Source of the DNA: Lachnospiraceae bacterium
GTDB taxonomy: Bacteria > Bacillota > Clostridia > Lachnospirales > Lachnospiraceae
Assembly: GCA_017391545.1 (NCBI GenBank)
Contig: JAFOYD010000134.1
Span: 1-9,455, forward strand
DNA length: 9,455 nt
Reading direction: 5' to 3'
Below the pieces are notes generated by a model. The model saw only the letters and a list, made by a program, of their open reading frames with translations. It did not search any database and was not told the DNA's origin. How positions within the stretch are numbered: position 1 is the stretch's first letter; every line of letters starts with the position of its first letter. Below are positions 1-6,340 of this stretch, piece by piece. Both the position numbers and the translations under genes were made by a program.

Positions 1-242
1 CTGGGAAAGTGCGCCCTTCACCAAAAAACCGTAGCGGATTCGGGCACACCGCAGTCTCGTCTGGCTGATTCCGCCATGTATGCAAAAATCTCATCCTTTA
101 TGCATTGTGTTTCCGAGACTACTCTGCCGGATTTATGATAGGATTGATTCGAAGATTCTGCACCCGGCATTGTGCAGGATGATATATTTATCATACCACG
201 ATATGCCGAAAAAGAAATAAAATAATTAGTGTTTTTTGGCAA
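1..242. other. Left-edge region with small hairpins and no supportable gene
   Basis: No convincing gene is visible here. On the + strand a frame is open from the window edge to a TGA at 136-138, so it could be the tail of an upstream gene, but its composition is unremarkable. A 74-codon frame on the - strand (242 down to 18) has no convincing ribosome binding site and no family I recognise. The DNA has some structure: AGTCTCG (53-59) is complementary to CGAGACT (114-120); ATTCTGCAC (155-163) pairs with GTGCAGGAT (172-180) with one G-T; and ATGATA (179-184) pairs with TATCAT (189-194). This could be a dispersed repeat or a terminator region of the preceding unit. I cannot tell which. Confidence 0.25.
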
Positions 243-297
243 TACTTTTTAGATATTTGATTTTCGGCTGCGAAGGTGCTGAATCGTTATGATTTTA

Positions 298-326
298 TGG
301 TCAAAAGTCATGATATGTGATACAAT
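298..326 (+). promoter_or_regulatory. Sigma-A-type promoter for the MBL/DHFR operon
   Basis: TGGTCA (298-303) serves as a weak -35 (4 of 6) and is separated by 17 bp from the -10 TACAAT (321-326). The TG at 318-319 gives an extended -10 (TGnTACAAT), which often compensates for a weak -35. Transcription would start near 333, leaving a short leader of about 47 nt before the ATG at 380. Confidence 0.6.
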
Positions 327-379
327 ATTATTATCATTATGTATTAATTCGGATAAATCAGTTGTAAGGAGGAATTTCT

Positions 380-1978
380 ATGAAACTTACTTTTGTAGGT
401 GCTGACCACCAGGTAACAGGAAGCTGTCATTTCCTGCAGGCATGTGGCAAGAATATCCTTGTGGATTGTGGTATGCAACAGGGTTCCAACCCGTATGAAT
501 GCTGTGAGCTTCCGGTTGATGAGGCATTGATCGATTATGTATTTCTGACACATGCCCATGTCGATCATTCTGGAAATTTACCGCTTTTGTATGCAAAGGG
601 ATTTAGAGGGCTGGTGTTTACGACAGAGGCATCGGCAGACCTTTGCTCCATCATGCTTCGTGACTGTGCGCACATACAGATGCAGGAGGCAGAGTGGAAG
701 AATAGAAAGGCGAAGAGGAATTCCGGACTTTCGGCAGTGGAGCCCGCCTATACGATGGAGGATGCAGATGGCGTTATCAGGCGTATTGTCCCTTGTGAGT
801 ATGACAAAAATGTAGAGATCAGTGATGGCATCACCATTCGCTTTACAGATGTGGGACATTTACTTGGTTCGGCAAGTATAGAGATTTGGCTTACTGAAGG
901 TGGCGTGTCCAAAAAGATCGTCTTTTCGGGAGATATCGGCAACAAGAACCAGCCGTTGATCAAAGACCCTGCATATACAAAGGAAGCAGATTATGTGGTG
1001 ATGGAGTCAACATATGGTGACCGTTATCATACAAAAGAAAGACCAGAATATGTTGCTGATCTTGCTGAAGTGATCAACAAGACATTTGCAAAAGGTGGAA
1101 ATGTGGTAATTCCGTCATTTGCAGTGGGCAGGACACAGGAAATCCTGTATTTCCTGAGAAAAATAAAAGAAGACAATATGATTCCTGATTTCCCGCGGTT
1201 TGAGGTGTACGTGGACAGTCCTCTGGCTGTTGAGGCAACAGGTGTATTCCAGAAAAATATCAATACCTGTTTTGATGATGATGCCATGGCACTTGTACGC
1301 AAAGGAATCAATCCACTTAATTTCCCAGGACTGAAGCTTGCGATTACAAGCGATGAGTCAAAACAGATTAACTTTGATGAGAAACCAAAGGTCATCATAT
1401 CCGCCAGCGGTATGTGTGAGGCAGGTCGTATTAGACATCATCTGAAGCATAATCTGTGGAGACCGGAATGCACCATCCTTTTTGTAGGATATCAGGCAGT
1501 AGGAACACTTGGCCGTGCTCTGATTGAAGGGGCTGACGAGGTGAAGCTGTTTGGCGAGGTTGTAGAAGTGCGTGCGAAGATCATGCAGCTTCCGGGACTG
1601 AGCGGTCATGCCGATAAAGGAGGGCTGATCGAGTGGGTCAATGCCTTTGAGAAAAAGCCTGACAGGGTATTTATTGTACATGGTGAAGATACCACCTGTA
1701 ATTTATTTGCAGAATGTCTGAAACTGGAATATGGTCAGAAGGCGTATGCACCGTATTCCGGAACACGTGTTGATTTGATAACGGGTGCAATAGAATACGA
1801 GGCAGCACCTGTTGCAGTCAAGAAACGTATCCGTGGTGTATCTGATGTATTTGCAAGACTTCTTGCGGCTGGTCAGAGGTTGATCGCAGTGATCTACAAA
1901 AACGAAGGCGGGGCAAATAAGGATCTGGCTAAGTTTGCAGACCAGATTAATTCACTTGCAGACAAATATGACATATAG
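380..1978 (+). CDS. MBL-fold/beta-CASP metallo-hydrolase, RNA-processing nuclease type
   Basis: This is a 532-residue cytoplasmic metallo-beta-lactamase-fold protein of the beta-CASP group (YSH1-like, COG1236 type), whose members bind two zinc ions and cleave RNA. The motifs visible in order are HAHVDH at residues 58-63 (zinc ligands), the GH-LLGSA motif with H160, FSGDIG with D185, the beta-CASP insert with ESTYGDR (209-215), PSFAVGRTQE (245-254) and YVDSP (277-281), SASGMCEAGR followed by HH (341-354), and LSGHAD (407-412) followed by FIVHGE. There is no signal peptide or membrane segment. A strong Shine-Dalgarno TAAGGAGG (365-372) lies 7 nt before the ATG and fixes the start. The gene begins an operon with folA, which starts 12 nt after its stop. 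The RNA nuclease role is inferred from the family; the substrate is unknown. A processing factor such as bacterial CPSF-like RNase is the nearest guess. Confidence 0.9.
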   Translation: MKLTFVGADHQVTGSCHFLQACGKNILVDCGMQQGSNPYECCELPVDEALIDYVFLTHAHVDHSGNLPLLYAKGFRGLVFTTEASADLCSIMLRDCAHIQMQEAEWKNRKAKRNSGLSAVEPAYTMEDADGVIRRIVPCEYDKNVEISDGITIRFTDVGHLLGSASIEIWLTEGGVSKKIVFSGDIGNKNQPLIKDPAYTKEADYVVMESTYGDRYHTKERPEYVADLAEVINKTFAKGGNVVIPSFAVGRTQEILYFLRKIKEDNMIPDFPRFEVYVDSPLAVEATGVFQKNINTCFDDDAMALVRKGINPLNFPGLKLAITSDESKQINFDEKPKVIISASGMCEAGRIRHHLKHNLWRPECTILFVGYQAVGTLGRALIEGADEVKLFGEVVEVRAKIMQLPGLSGHADKGGLIEWVNAFEKKPDRVFIVHGEDTTCNLFAECLKLEYGQKAYAPYSGTRVDLITGAIEYEAAPVAVKKRIRGVSDVFARLLAAGQRLIAVIYKNEGGANKDLAKFADQINSLADKYDI

Positions 1979-1990
1979 GAGTAACATAAC

Positions 1991-2482
1991 ATGAACGTGA
2001 TAGCAGCAGTAGACAATCATTGGGCGATTGGTTACCAGGGAAGCCTTCTGGTACGGATACCAAGTGATCAGAAGATGTTTCGTGAGATGACAGAGGGAAA
2101 GGTCATTGTCATGGGCAGAAAGACGCTGGAAACCTTTCCGCAGAAGCAGCCACTCAAAAACCGTATCAATATCGTTCTTTCAAGAAATGCGGAATTTACG
2201 GTCAAGGGTGCTTTGGTGGTTCATTCCATCAAAGAACTTATGGAGGAACTCAAAAAATATGACGAGAAGGATATTTTTGTCGTAGGCGGATCAAGTGTGT
2301 ATGAACAGCTTCTTCCTTGCTGTGATACTGCGCATATTACCAAGATCGATTATGCATATCAGGCAGATGCCTATTTCCCGAATCTTGATGCGATGCCGGA
2401 ATGGGAGCTCACTGCTGACAGCGATGAGCAGACGTATTTCGATCTGGAATATTATTTCCTAAAATACCAAAGGAAAAAGTAA
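1991..2482 (+). CDS. folA: Dihydrofolate reductase
   Basis: This 163-residue protein has the length and motif order of bacterial dihydrofolate reductase, which makes tetrahydrofolate with NADPH for thymidylate, purine and methionine synthesis. Visible are the N-terminal strand NVIAAVDNHWAIG, the catalytic acid D26 in IPSD (equivalent to E. coli D27), the cofactor motif VMGRKTLETFP (40-50), NIVLSR (60-65), VVGGSSVYEQLLP (97-109) and HITKID. The Trp-Asn pair of the usual PWxLPxD loop is replaced by Val-Arg (LLVRIPSD). From memory this variant is common in clostridial DHFRs, so it is probably functional. The Shine-Dalgarno TAGGAG overlaps the stop codon of the upstream nuclease gene, and only 12 nt separate the two genes, so they are very likely cotranscribed and possibly translationally coupled. 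Confidence 0.88.
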   Translation: MNVIAAVDNHWAIGYQGSLLVRIPSDQKMFREMTEGKVIVMGRKTLETFPQKQPLKNRINIVLSRNAEFTVKGALVVHSIKELMEELKKYDEKDIFVVGGSSVYEQLLPCCDTAHITKIDYAYQADAYFPNLDAMPEWELTADSDEQTYFDLEYYFLKYQRKK

Positions 2483-2491
2483 GTATATAGG

Positions 2492-2520
2492 TTGACTTTT
2501 GCGTTTTTTCGTACCATAAT
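2492..2520 (+). promoter_or_regulatory. Sigma-A-type promoter for ilvE
   Basis: TTGACT (2492-2497) and CATAAT (2515-2520) each match consensus at 5 of 6 positions with an exact 17-bp spacer. Transcription would start near 2527, about 50 nt before the ilvE ATG. The promoter begins 10 nt after the folA stop, so ilvE has its own start even if folA transcripts run on. Confidence 0.72.
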
Positions 2521-2532
2521 TAAAACGAAAAA
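2505..2532. promoter_or_regulatory. Dyad overlapping the ilvE -10 region
   Basis: TTTTTCGT (2505-2512) and ACGAAAAA (2525-2532) are a perfect 8-bp inverted repeat whose 12-bp centre contains the -10 hexamer CATAAT. No T-tract follows on the + strand, so it is unlikely to be the folA terminator. Placement around the -10 suits an operator for a dimeric regulator, but the identity of any regulator is unknown. Confidence 0.35.
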
Positions 2533-2577
2533 GGCGAACTGCCTGACTGACAATAAGATGAAAGGGAGAACTTGAAA

Positions 2578-3600
2578 ATGGAGAAAAAAGATTTGGATTG
2601 GTCCAGTCTTGGTTTTGGCTATAGACAGACTGATAAAAGGTATGTTACGAATTTTAAGAACGGCGCATGGGATGAAGGCGGACTGACAGAGGATGCCAAC
2701 ATCGTGTTAAATGAGTGTGCGGGTGTTCTGCAGTATGCGCAGACCTGTTTTGAGGGATTAAAGGCATATACGACACAGGATGGAAAGACAGTCGTGTTCA
2801 GACCTGACTTAAATGAGCAGCGTATGCATGACAGCTGTGTTCGTCTGGAGATGCCGACACTTCCCGAAGGACGTTTTGTAGAGGCTGTCAAGCAAGTCGT
2901 AAAAGCAAATGAAGCATATGTGCCACCTTATGGTTCTGGTGCGACACTTTACTTAAGACCGTATATGTTCGGTACGAATCCTGTCATCGGTGTTAAGCCT
3001 GCTGATGAGTATCAGTTCAGAATCTTTGCCACACCGGTAGGACCGTATTTCAAGGGCGGTGCAAAGCCTCTTACAATCAGAGTCAGTGACTTTGACCGTG
3101 CGGCACCACATGGTACAGGACACATTAAGGCAGGTTTGAACTATGCAATGAGCCTGCATGCCATTGTTACAGCACACAATGATGGCTTTGATGAGAATAT
3201 GTATCTTGATCCTGCGACACGCACAAAGGTTGAGGAGACAGGCGGCGCGAACTTCCTGTTTGTCACAAAGGACAATAAGGTTGTTACGCCAAAGTCAAGC
3301 AGTATCCTGCCATCCATCACACGTCGTTCCCTGATGATCGTAGCGAAGGAATACCTTGGCTTAGAGGTTGAGGAGAGAGAGGTTCTGTTTGAGGAAGTAA
3401 AGGATTTCGCAGAGTGTGGACTTTGTGGTACAGCAGCTGTAATCTCACCGGTAGGAAAGATTGTGAATAAGGACGAAGAAATCTGCTTCCCATCAGGTAT
3501 GGCTGAGATGGGACCTGTCACAAAGAAGCTTTATGATACACTGACAGGCATCCAGATGGGACGCATCGAAGCACCGAAGGGCTGGATTGTGGAGATTTAA
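2578..3600 (+). CDS. ilvE: Branched-chain amino acid aminotransferase
   Basis: This is a PLP-dependent fold-type IV aminotransferase of 340 residues that interconverts Leu, Ile and Val with their 2-keto acids using glutamate/2-oxoglutarate, in the cytoplasm. Length and sequence fit the longer BCAT subgroup (about 340-360 residues) rather than the roughly 305-residue E. coli type. Key features are QTCFEGLKAY (55-64), FRPDLNEQRM (74-83), LYLRPYMFG (124-132), the PLP lysine K184 in GHIKAGLNYA, VEETGGANFLFV (218-229) and the phosphate-binding GTAAVISPVG (284-293). C280 and C283 form a CxxC just before that loop; whether it is redox-active is unknown. ATG 2578 is preferred over an in-frame TTG at 2572 because the Shine-Dalgarno GGGAG (2564-2568) lies 9 nt from the ATG and only 3 nt from the TTG. 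It appears monocistronic. Confidence 0.92.
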   Translation: MEKKDLDWSSLGFGYRQTDKRYVTNFKNGAWDEGGLTEDANIVLNECAGVLQYAQTCFEGLKAYTTQDGKTVVFRPDLNEQRMHDSCVRLEMPTLPEGRFVEAVKQVVKANEAYVPPYGSGATLYLRPYMFGTNPVIGVKPADEYQFRIFATPVGPYFKGGAKPLTIRVSDFDRAAPHGTGHIKAGLNYAMSLHAIVTAHNDGFDENMYLDPATRTKVEETGGANFLFVTKDNKVVTPKSSSILPSITRRSLMIVAKEYLGLEVEEREVLFEEVKDFAECGLCGTAAVISPVGKIVNKDEEICFPSGMAEMGPVTKKLYDTLTGIQMGRIEAPKGWIVEI

Positions 3601-3609
3601 TTATTTCCA

Positions 3610-3638
3610 TTGCCTGATCTGGAAAATTATGTTATAAT
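3610..3638 (+). promoter_or_regulatory. Sigma-A-type promoter of the ABC-F leader transcript
   Basis: TTGCCT (3610-3615, 4 of 6) and a perfect TATAAT (3633-3638) are separated by 17 bp. The promoter starts 10 nt after the ilvE stop. Transcription from about 3645 gives a leader of roughly 230 nt before the ABC-F start codon. That length is far more than translation needs and contains the attenuator described below. Confidence 0.72.
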
Positions 3639-3669
3639 AATTTATATTTTTGAAGAGAGAGGTGAAAAG

Positions 3670-3681
3670 ATGAGAAGATAG
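3670..3681 (+). CDS. Three-residue leader peptide (Met-Arg-Arg)
   Basis: ATG AGA AGA TAG encodes Met-Arg-Arg-stop. A ribosome binding site GAGGTG (3659-3664) sits 5 nt upstream, and the ORF begins about 25 nt after the predicted transcription start. It lies entirely within the 5' arm of the segment 1:2 helix, so its translation directly decides which leader structure forms. The two adjacent arginines resemble Arg/Lys-rich contexts at which macrolide-bound ribosomes stall in erm leader peptides, but which drug acts here cannot be read from sequence. It could be chance, but the position, Shine-Dalgarno and overlap with the helix argue for function. Confidence 0.65.
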   Translation: MRR

Positions 3682-3830
3682 TCTGCTTTTGAGACATGAT
3701 TTTTTACGATAGTAGAGCTTTGATTGCTTTACTGTTGTTCATGTTGCCAAAAGTGGAGTATGCTTCTCATATATCCTCTCTTTTTTGGTGTCTTTATTTC
3801 ATGGATAAAATATGTGAGGTATGAAGCATG

Positions 3831-3862
3831 AAATCACTTGGCAACAGGTGATTTTTTGTTTT
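3831..3862 (+). terminator. Attenuator terminator upstream of the ABC-F gene
   Basis: AAATCACTTG (3831-3840) pairs with CAGGTGATTT (3845-3854) in a 10-bp stem with one G-T pair, capped by a GCAA (GNRA) tetraloop. A T-rich run with a single G follows to 3862. The run ends directly at the AAGGAGG ribosome binding site of the ABC-F gene, so this is a conditional terminator inside the leader and not the end of the previous gene. Confidence 0.85.
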
Positions 3863-3876
3863 AAGGAGGAATGTTT

Positions 3877-5403
3877 ATGGCACAGATTCATGTTACGAAC
3901 CTCACATATTGCTATGAGGGAAGCTTTGACAATATTTTTGAAAATGTTTCCTTCTCAATCGATACAAACTGGAAGCTTGGGTTTATCGGTAGAAATGGAA
4001 AAGGGAAGACAACATTTTTGAATATCCTTTTAGGAAAGTATGAATATCAGGGAAGCATTGCGACTTCGACAGTGTTTGATTATTTTCCATATCAGATCTC
4101 TGAGCAGGAAATGGGCATGTGTGCGTCAGAATTTTTGGAGCGCATCAAGCCGGGCTGCGAGGAATGGAGAGTAATCTGTGAACTGGAAAAGTTAGGCGTT
4201 CTGGCAGAGCTTTTGTATCGGCCATTTAGGAGCCTTAGCCATGGAGAAAGGACAAAGGTGCTTCTTGCGGTTCTTTTCTCTGGTGATCATGACTTTTTGC
4301 TGATTGATGAGCCGACAAACCACCTTGACCAGGAGTCAAGAGAAGTCGTGAAACGCTATCTGTCAGGAAAGAAGGGTTTTATCCTCGTATCTCATGACAG
4401 GGATATCCTGGATGCCTGCATTGACCATGTTCTGGTACTGAACAGAAAATCCATAGAGGTACAGAGCGGAAATTTTTCAAGCTGGTGGGAGAACAAGACA
4501 CGCAGGGATAATTTTGAGAAGATGGAGAATGAGAAGCATCTTAGGGAAATCGCATCGCTTCGGAAATCTGTGGACCAAAGCAGAAGATGGGCAGATAAGA
4601 ACGAGAGCACGAAAATCGGGTTTGACCCGGCAAAAGAACCGGACAGATGCATCAGCACAAGAGCATATATCGGTGCAAAGACCAAGAAGATGCAGTCAAG
4701 AGTAAAGCAGTATGAGAAACGGATGGAGAGGGAGATTCAGGAAAAAGAGGGATTGCTGCAGGATATCGAAAATCCTGTAGCACTAAAGCTGTATCCCATG
4801 AAATACCATAAGGACAGACTGATCAGCTGTAAGGCTGCCACAATCGGCTACGAGAATGGCAGACAGGATGTTCTTGGAAACTTCTCCTTTGAACTGATGC
4901 AGGGAGAGCGGGTATTTTTGCATGGAGAGAACGGATGTGGGAAGTCCACGTTGATTAAGACGATCCTTTCACAGGCAGCAGGGGGAAATCAAGGTGATAT
5001 CAGGATTGCGGAGGGAGCGTTGCAGACTGCCACAGGGATGAAGATTTCCTACATCAATCAGGATACATCCTTTTTAAAAGGAGACATGACAGCGTATTGC
5101 GCGGAACATGGATTGGATGAAAGCCTGTTTTTTGCACTGCTGCGTCAGCTTGATATTGAACGTGTCCAGTTCACAAAGCGGTTGGAGGAATTTTCAGAGG
5201 GGCAGAAGAAAAAGGTGCTGATCGCATCCAGCCTGATGACACCTGCACATCTGTACATATGGGATGAACCGCTGAATTACATTGATGTCTTTTCAAGGAT
5301 GCAGATCGAAGAACTGATCTTGAAATACCAGCCGACCATGCTTTTGGTAGACCATGATCTGCGATTTCGGGAGAAGATAGCCACACGAATTGTGGAGTTA
5401 TAA
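3877..5403 (+). CDS. ABC-F ATPase, Lsa/CplR-like antibiotic resistance ribosome-protection type
   Basis: This 508-residue protein has two ABC ATPase domains and no membrane segment, as in ABC-F proteins that bind the ribosomal E site and displace drugs. Domain 1 has Walker A GRNGKGKTT (38-46), signature LSHGE (120-124), Walker B LLIDEPTNHLD (141-151, catalytic E145) and the SHD switch (172-174). A charged linker (about 200-300) contains the IGAKTKKMQSR stretch typical of Lsa-like proteins and should form the P-site tRNA interaction motif. Domain 2 has GENGCGKST (350-358), FSEGQKKK (439-446), IWDEPLNYID (461-470, E464) and VDHD (491-494). The DEPLNYID variant marks the Lsa/Vga/Sal group. ATG 3877 is chosen because AAGGAGG (3863-3869) is 7 nt away, whereas ATG 3871 is only 1 nt away. 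Resistance to lincosamides, pleuromutilins or streptogramin A is inferred from the family. The attenuated leader supports a drug-response role over housekeeping. Confidence 0.87.
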   Translation: MAQIHVTNLTYCYEGSFDNIFENVSFSIDTNWKLGFIGRNGKGKTTFLNILLGKYEYQGSIATSTVFDYFPYQISEQEMGMCASEFLERIKPGCEEWRVICELEKLGVLAELLYRPFRSLSHGERTKVLLAVLFSGDHDFLLIDEPTNHLDQESREVVKRYLSGKKGFILVSHDRDILDACIDHVLVLNRKSIEVQSGNFSSWWENKTRRDNFEKMENEKHLREIASLRKSVDQSRRWADKNESTKIGFDPAKEPDRCISTRAYIGAKTKKMQSRVKQYEKRMEREIQEKEGLLQDIENPVALKLYPMKYHKDRLISCKAATIGYENGRQDVLGNFSFELMQGERVFLHGENGCGKSTLIKTILSQAAGGNQGDIRIAEGALQTATGMKISYINQDTSFLKGDMTAYCAEHGLDESLFFALLRQLDIERVQFTKRLEEFSEGQKKKVLIASSLMTPAHLYIWDEPLNYIDVFSRMQIEELILKYQPTMLLVDHDLRFREKIATRIVEL

Positions 5404-5435
5404 TAATATTTCATATAAAATCAATCTAGTTCCCT

Positions 5436-5464
5436 TTGACTTTGTGCAGAGTTTAGTATATACT
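5436..5464 (+). promoter_or_regulatory. Sigma-A-type promoter for the SEC-C gene
   Basis: TTGACT (5436-5441) and TATACT (5459-5464) match consensus at 5 of 6 positions each, with a 17-bp spacer. Transcription would begin near 5471, about 45 nt before the ATG at 5515. No intrinsic terminator for the ABC-F gene is evident between its stop and this promoter. Confidence 0.72.
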
Positions 5465-5514
5465 GATACTATTCGGACAGAAACGTGTGATAAAGACGAA
5501 AGGATGTAAGTATC

Positions 5515-6030
5515 ATGGCAGAGAAAAAGACATTATTAGATCAGTGGAGAGGTATGGCTTATAATGAGCAGACAGATAAGAATGCACTCCAGAAGCTTTG
5601 GATTGATTATTTTCAGAAAGAAAAGGAAATATATCAGCAGCTATTAACCAACCCTGACGAGGAAGTAAAGGGCACAGTCAAAGAGCTTGCAGAAAAATAT
5701 AGTGTAGATATCATGACAATGACAGGTTTCCTTGATGGAATCAATGACAGCTTAAAGGCTGCAAATCCGATTGAGGAGATGGATGAGGATACACAGGTAA
5801 GCCTTGCATTTGACAAGGAGCTTCTCTACAAGAACATGGTTGCAGCAGAAGCTGACTGGTTATATAATCTTGAAGAGTGGAATGCGATTTTTGATGAGGA
5901 TAAGAAAAAGGCTCTTTACAAGGAACAGAAATCTTCTACGACGATTGTAAAAGAGACAAAGATCTATCCAAACGATCCTTGTCCATGTGGAAGCGGCAAG
6001 AAGTACAAAAAGTGCTGCGGAAAGAACTAA
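5515..6030 (+). CDS. SEC-C zinc-motif protein of unknown function
   Basis: This 171-residue acidic, mostly helical soluble protein has a C-terminal SEC-C motif. The segment PCPCGSGKKYKKCCG (155-169) supplies four cysteines, C156, C158, C167 and C168, in the CxC-x8-CC spacing that binds one zinc ion in SecA and many unrelated proteins. The N-terminal 150 residues carry no motif I recognise; KELAEKYSVDIMTMTGFLDGI (about 56-76) resembles a helix-turn-helix-like helical pair but is not convincing. The start is supported by AAAGGA (5499-5504), 10 nt upstream. It has its own promoter and is followed by the T-box leader, so it appears monocistronic. The SEC-C tail suggests a protein or ribosome contact, but no specific function can be assigned. 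Confidence 0.82.
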   Translation: MAEKKTLLDQWRGMAYNEQTDKNALQKLWIDYFQKEKEIYQQLLTNPDEEVKGTVKELAEKYSVDIMTMTGFLDGINDSLKAANPIEEMDEDTQVSLAFDKELLYKNMVAAEADWLYNLEEWNAIFDEDKKKALYKEQKSSTTIVKETKIYPNDPCPCGSGKKYKKCCGKN

Positions 6031-6038
6031 AAAAGTTC

Positions 6039-6067
6039 TTTACAATATGATATTTTAGGAATAAAAT
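6039..6067 (+). promoter_or_regulatory. Sigma-A-type promoter of the T-box/thrS operon
   Basis: TTTACA (6039-6044) and TAAAAT (6062-6067) each match 5 of 6 consensus positions with a 17-bp spacer, predicting a start near 6074. This lies just upstream of the T-box stem I and just after the SEC-C gene stop. Confidence 0.65.
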
Positions 6068-6073
6068 ATTATA

Positions 6074-6340
6074 TATCATTATTATGGTAATACGATGACG
6101 AGAAGAGTAGGATATTATAATGTATCAGAGAGGACTGCATGGTGCGTTGGCACTTTTGCTGTGAGCAGTCTTACAGGAGATATCTGAAAACTAACTCTGA
6201 GTGGCCCCAATCCGGTCCGTTGATTACGTTACAATCATGAGTGGTCTGTATAAGGCGTGAAAGCGCATCAGGCAAGCAGGGTGGAACCGCGTTAATTCGT
6301 CCCATGCATTACAGTTGTAGTGCATGGGATTTATTTTTTA
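6074..6340 (+). promoter_or_regulatory. T-box riboswitch, threonine-specific
   Basis: A T-box leader reads the charging state of a tRNA and controls termination. Stem I is visible: AGAGT (6104-6108) pairs with ACTCT (6194-6198), GATAT (6111-6115) with ATATC (6180-6184), and GACTGC (6133-6138) with GCAGTC (6165-6170). The internal loop between the first two helices exposes ACT (6190-6192) followed by A, which is a threonine codon in the specifier position. The T-box sequence AGGGTGGAACCGCG (6278-6291) contains the TGGA bulge (6282-6285) that pairs with the NCCA end of uncharged tRNA. The terminator at 6300-6339 competes with the antiterminator made from the T-box sequence and CGTCCC. Downstream thrS agrees with the Thr specifier. 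Uncharged tRNA-Thr is predicted to raise expression of the small membrane protein and thrS. Confidence 0.95.
6300..6339 (+). terminator. T-box regulatory terminator
   Basis: CCCATGCATTAC (6301-6312) pairs with GTAGTGCATGGG (6317-6328) in a 12-bp stem with one G-T pair and an AGTT loop, extended by T6300-A6329. A T-rich tract follows (6330-6339). The CCC at 6301-6303 is also part of the antiterminator, so the two structures exclude each other. Confidence 0.92.

Larger units (their letters stand above)
3645..3876 (+). promoter_or_regulatory. Ribosome-mediated transcription attenuator of the ABC-F gene
   Basis: Four mutually exclusive RNA segments can be read here. Segment 1 (3656-3677) is the ribosome binding site and coding sequence of a three-codon leader ORF. 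Segment 2 (3743-3781) can pair with segment 1: AGAGAGG 3656-3662 with CCTCTCT 3775-3781, and ATGAGAAG 3670-3677 with CTTCTCAT 3763-3770. Segment 2 can instead pair with segment 3 as an antiterminator: GTTGCCAA 3743-3750 with TTGGCAAC 3838-3845, GTG 3753-3755 with CAC 3835-3837, and ATGCTTC 3760-3766 with GAAGCAT 3823-3829. Segment 3 otherwise forms the terminator with segment 4 (3845-3854). A ribosome held on the leader ORF would cover segment 1, free segment 2, favour 2:3 and permit readthrough. Attenuators of this kind control other antibiotic-resistance ABC-F genes (for example Bacillus vmlR and Listeria lmo0919). The pairings are seen; the regulatory logic is inferred. Confidence 0.75.

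Noticed and set aside
18..242. A 74-codon open frame on the minus strand
   Set aside because: No ribosome binding site or promoter, no recognised family, and it lies in repeat-like DNA with hairpins.
578..859. Antisense and alternate-frame open frames inside the nuclease gene, and similar ones inside ilvE, the ABC-F gene and thrS
   Set aside because: They lack ribosome binding sites and family signals and are by-products of the coding strand.
2572..2577. TTG start for ilvE two codons upstream
   Set aside because: It is only 3 nt from the Shine-Dalgarno; ATG 2578 is properly spaced.
3604..3625. TTTCCA/TGGAAA hairpin as ilvE terminator
   Set aside because: It has only six weak base pairs, no T-tract, and it coincides with the ABC-F promoter.
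3696..3824. A 42-codon open frame in the ABC-F leader starting at ATG 3696
   Set aside because: It has no good ribosome binding site and its course through the antiterminator strands is explained by RNA pairing. The three-codon ORF at 3670 is better placed.
3871..3876. ATG 3871 as the ABC-F start
   Set aside because: It lies 1 nt after the AAGGAGG; ATG 3877 has 7-nt spacing.
6021..6041. AAAGAAC/GTTCTTT hairpin as terminator of the SEC-C gene
   Set aside because: The stem is AT-rich with an A-rich loop, lacks a T-tract and overlaps the -35 of the next promoter.
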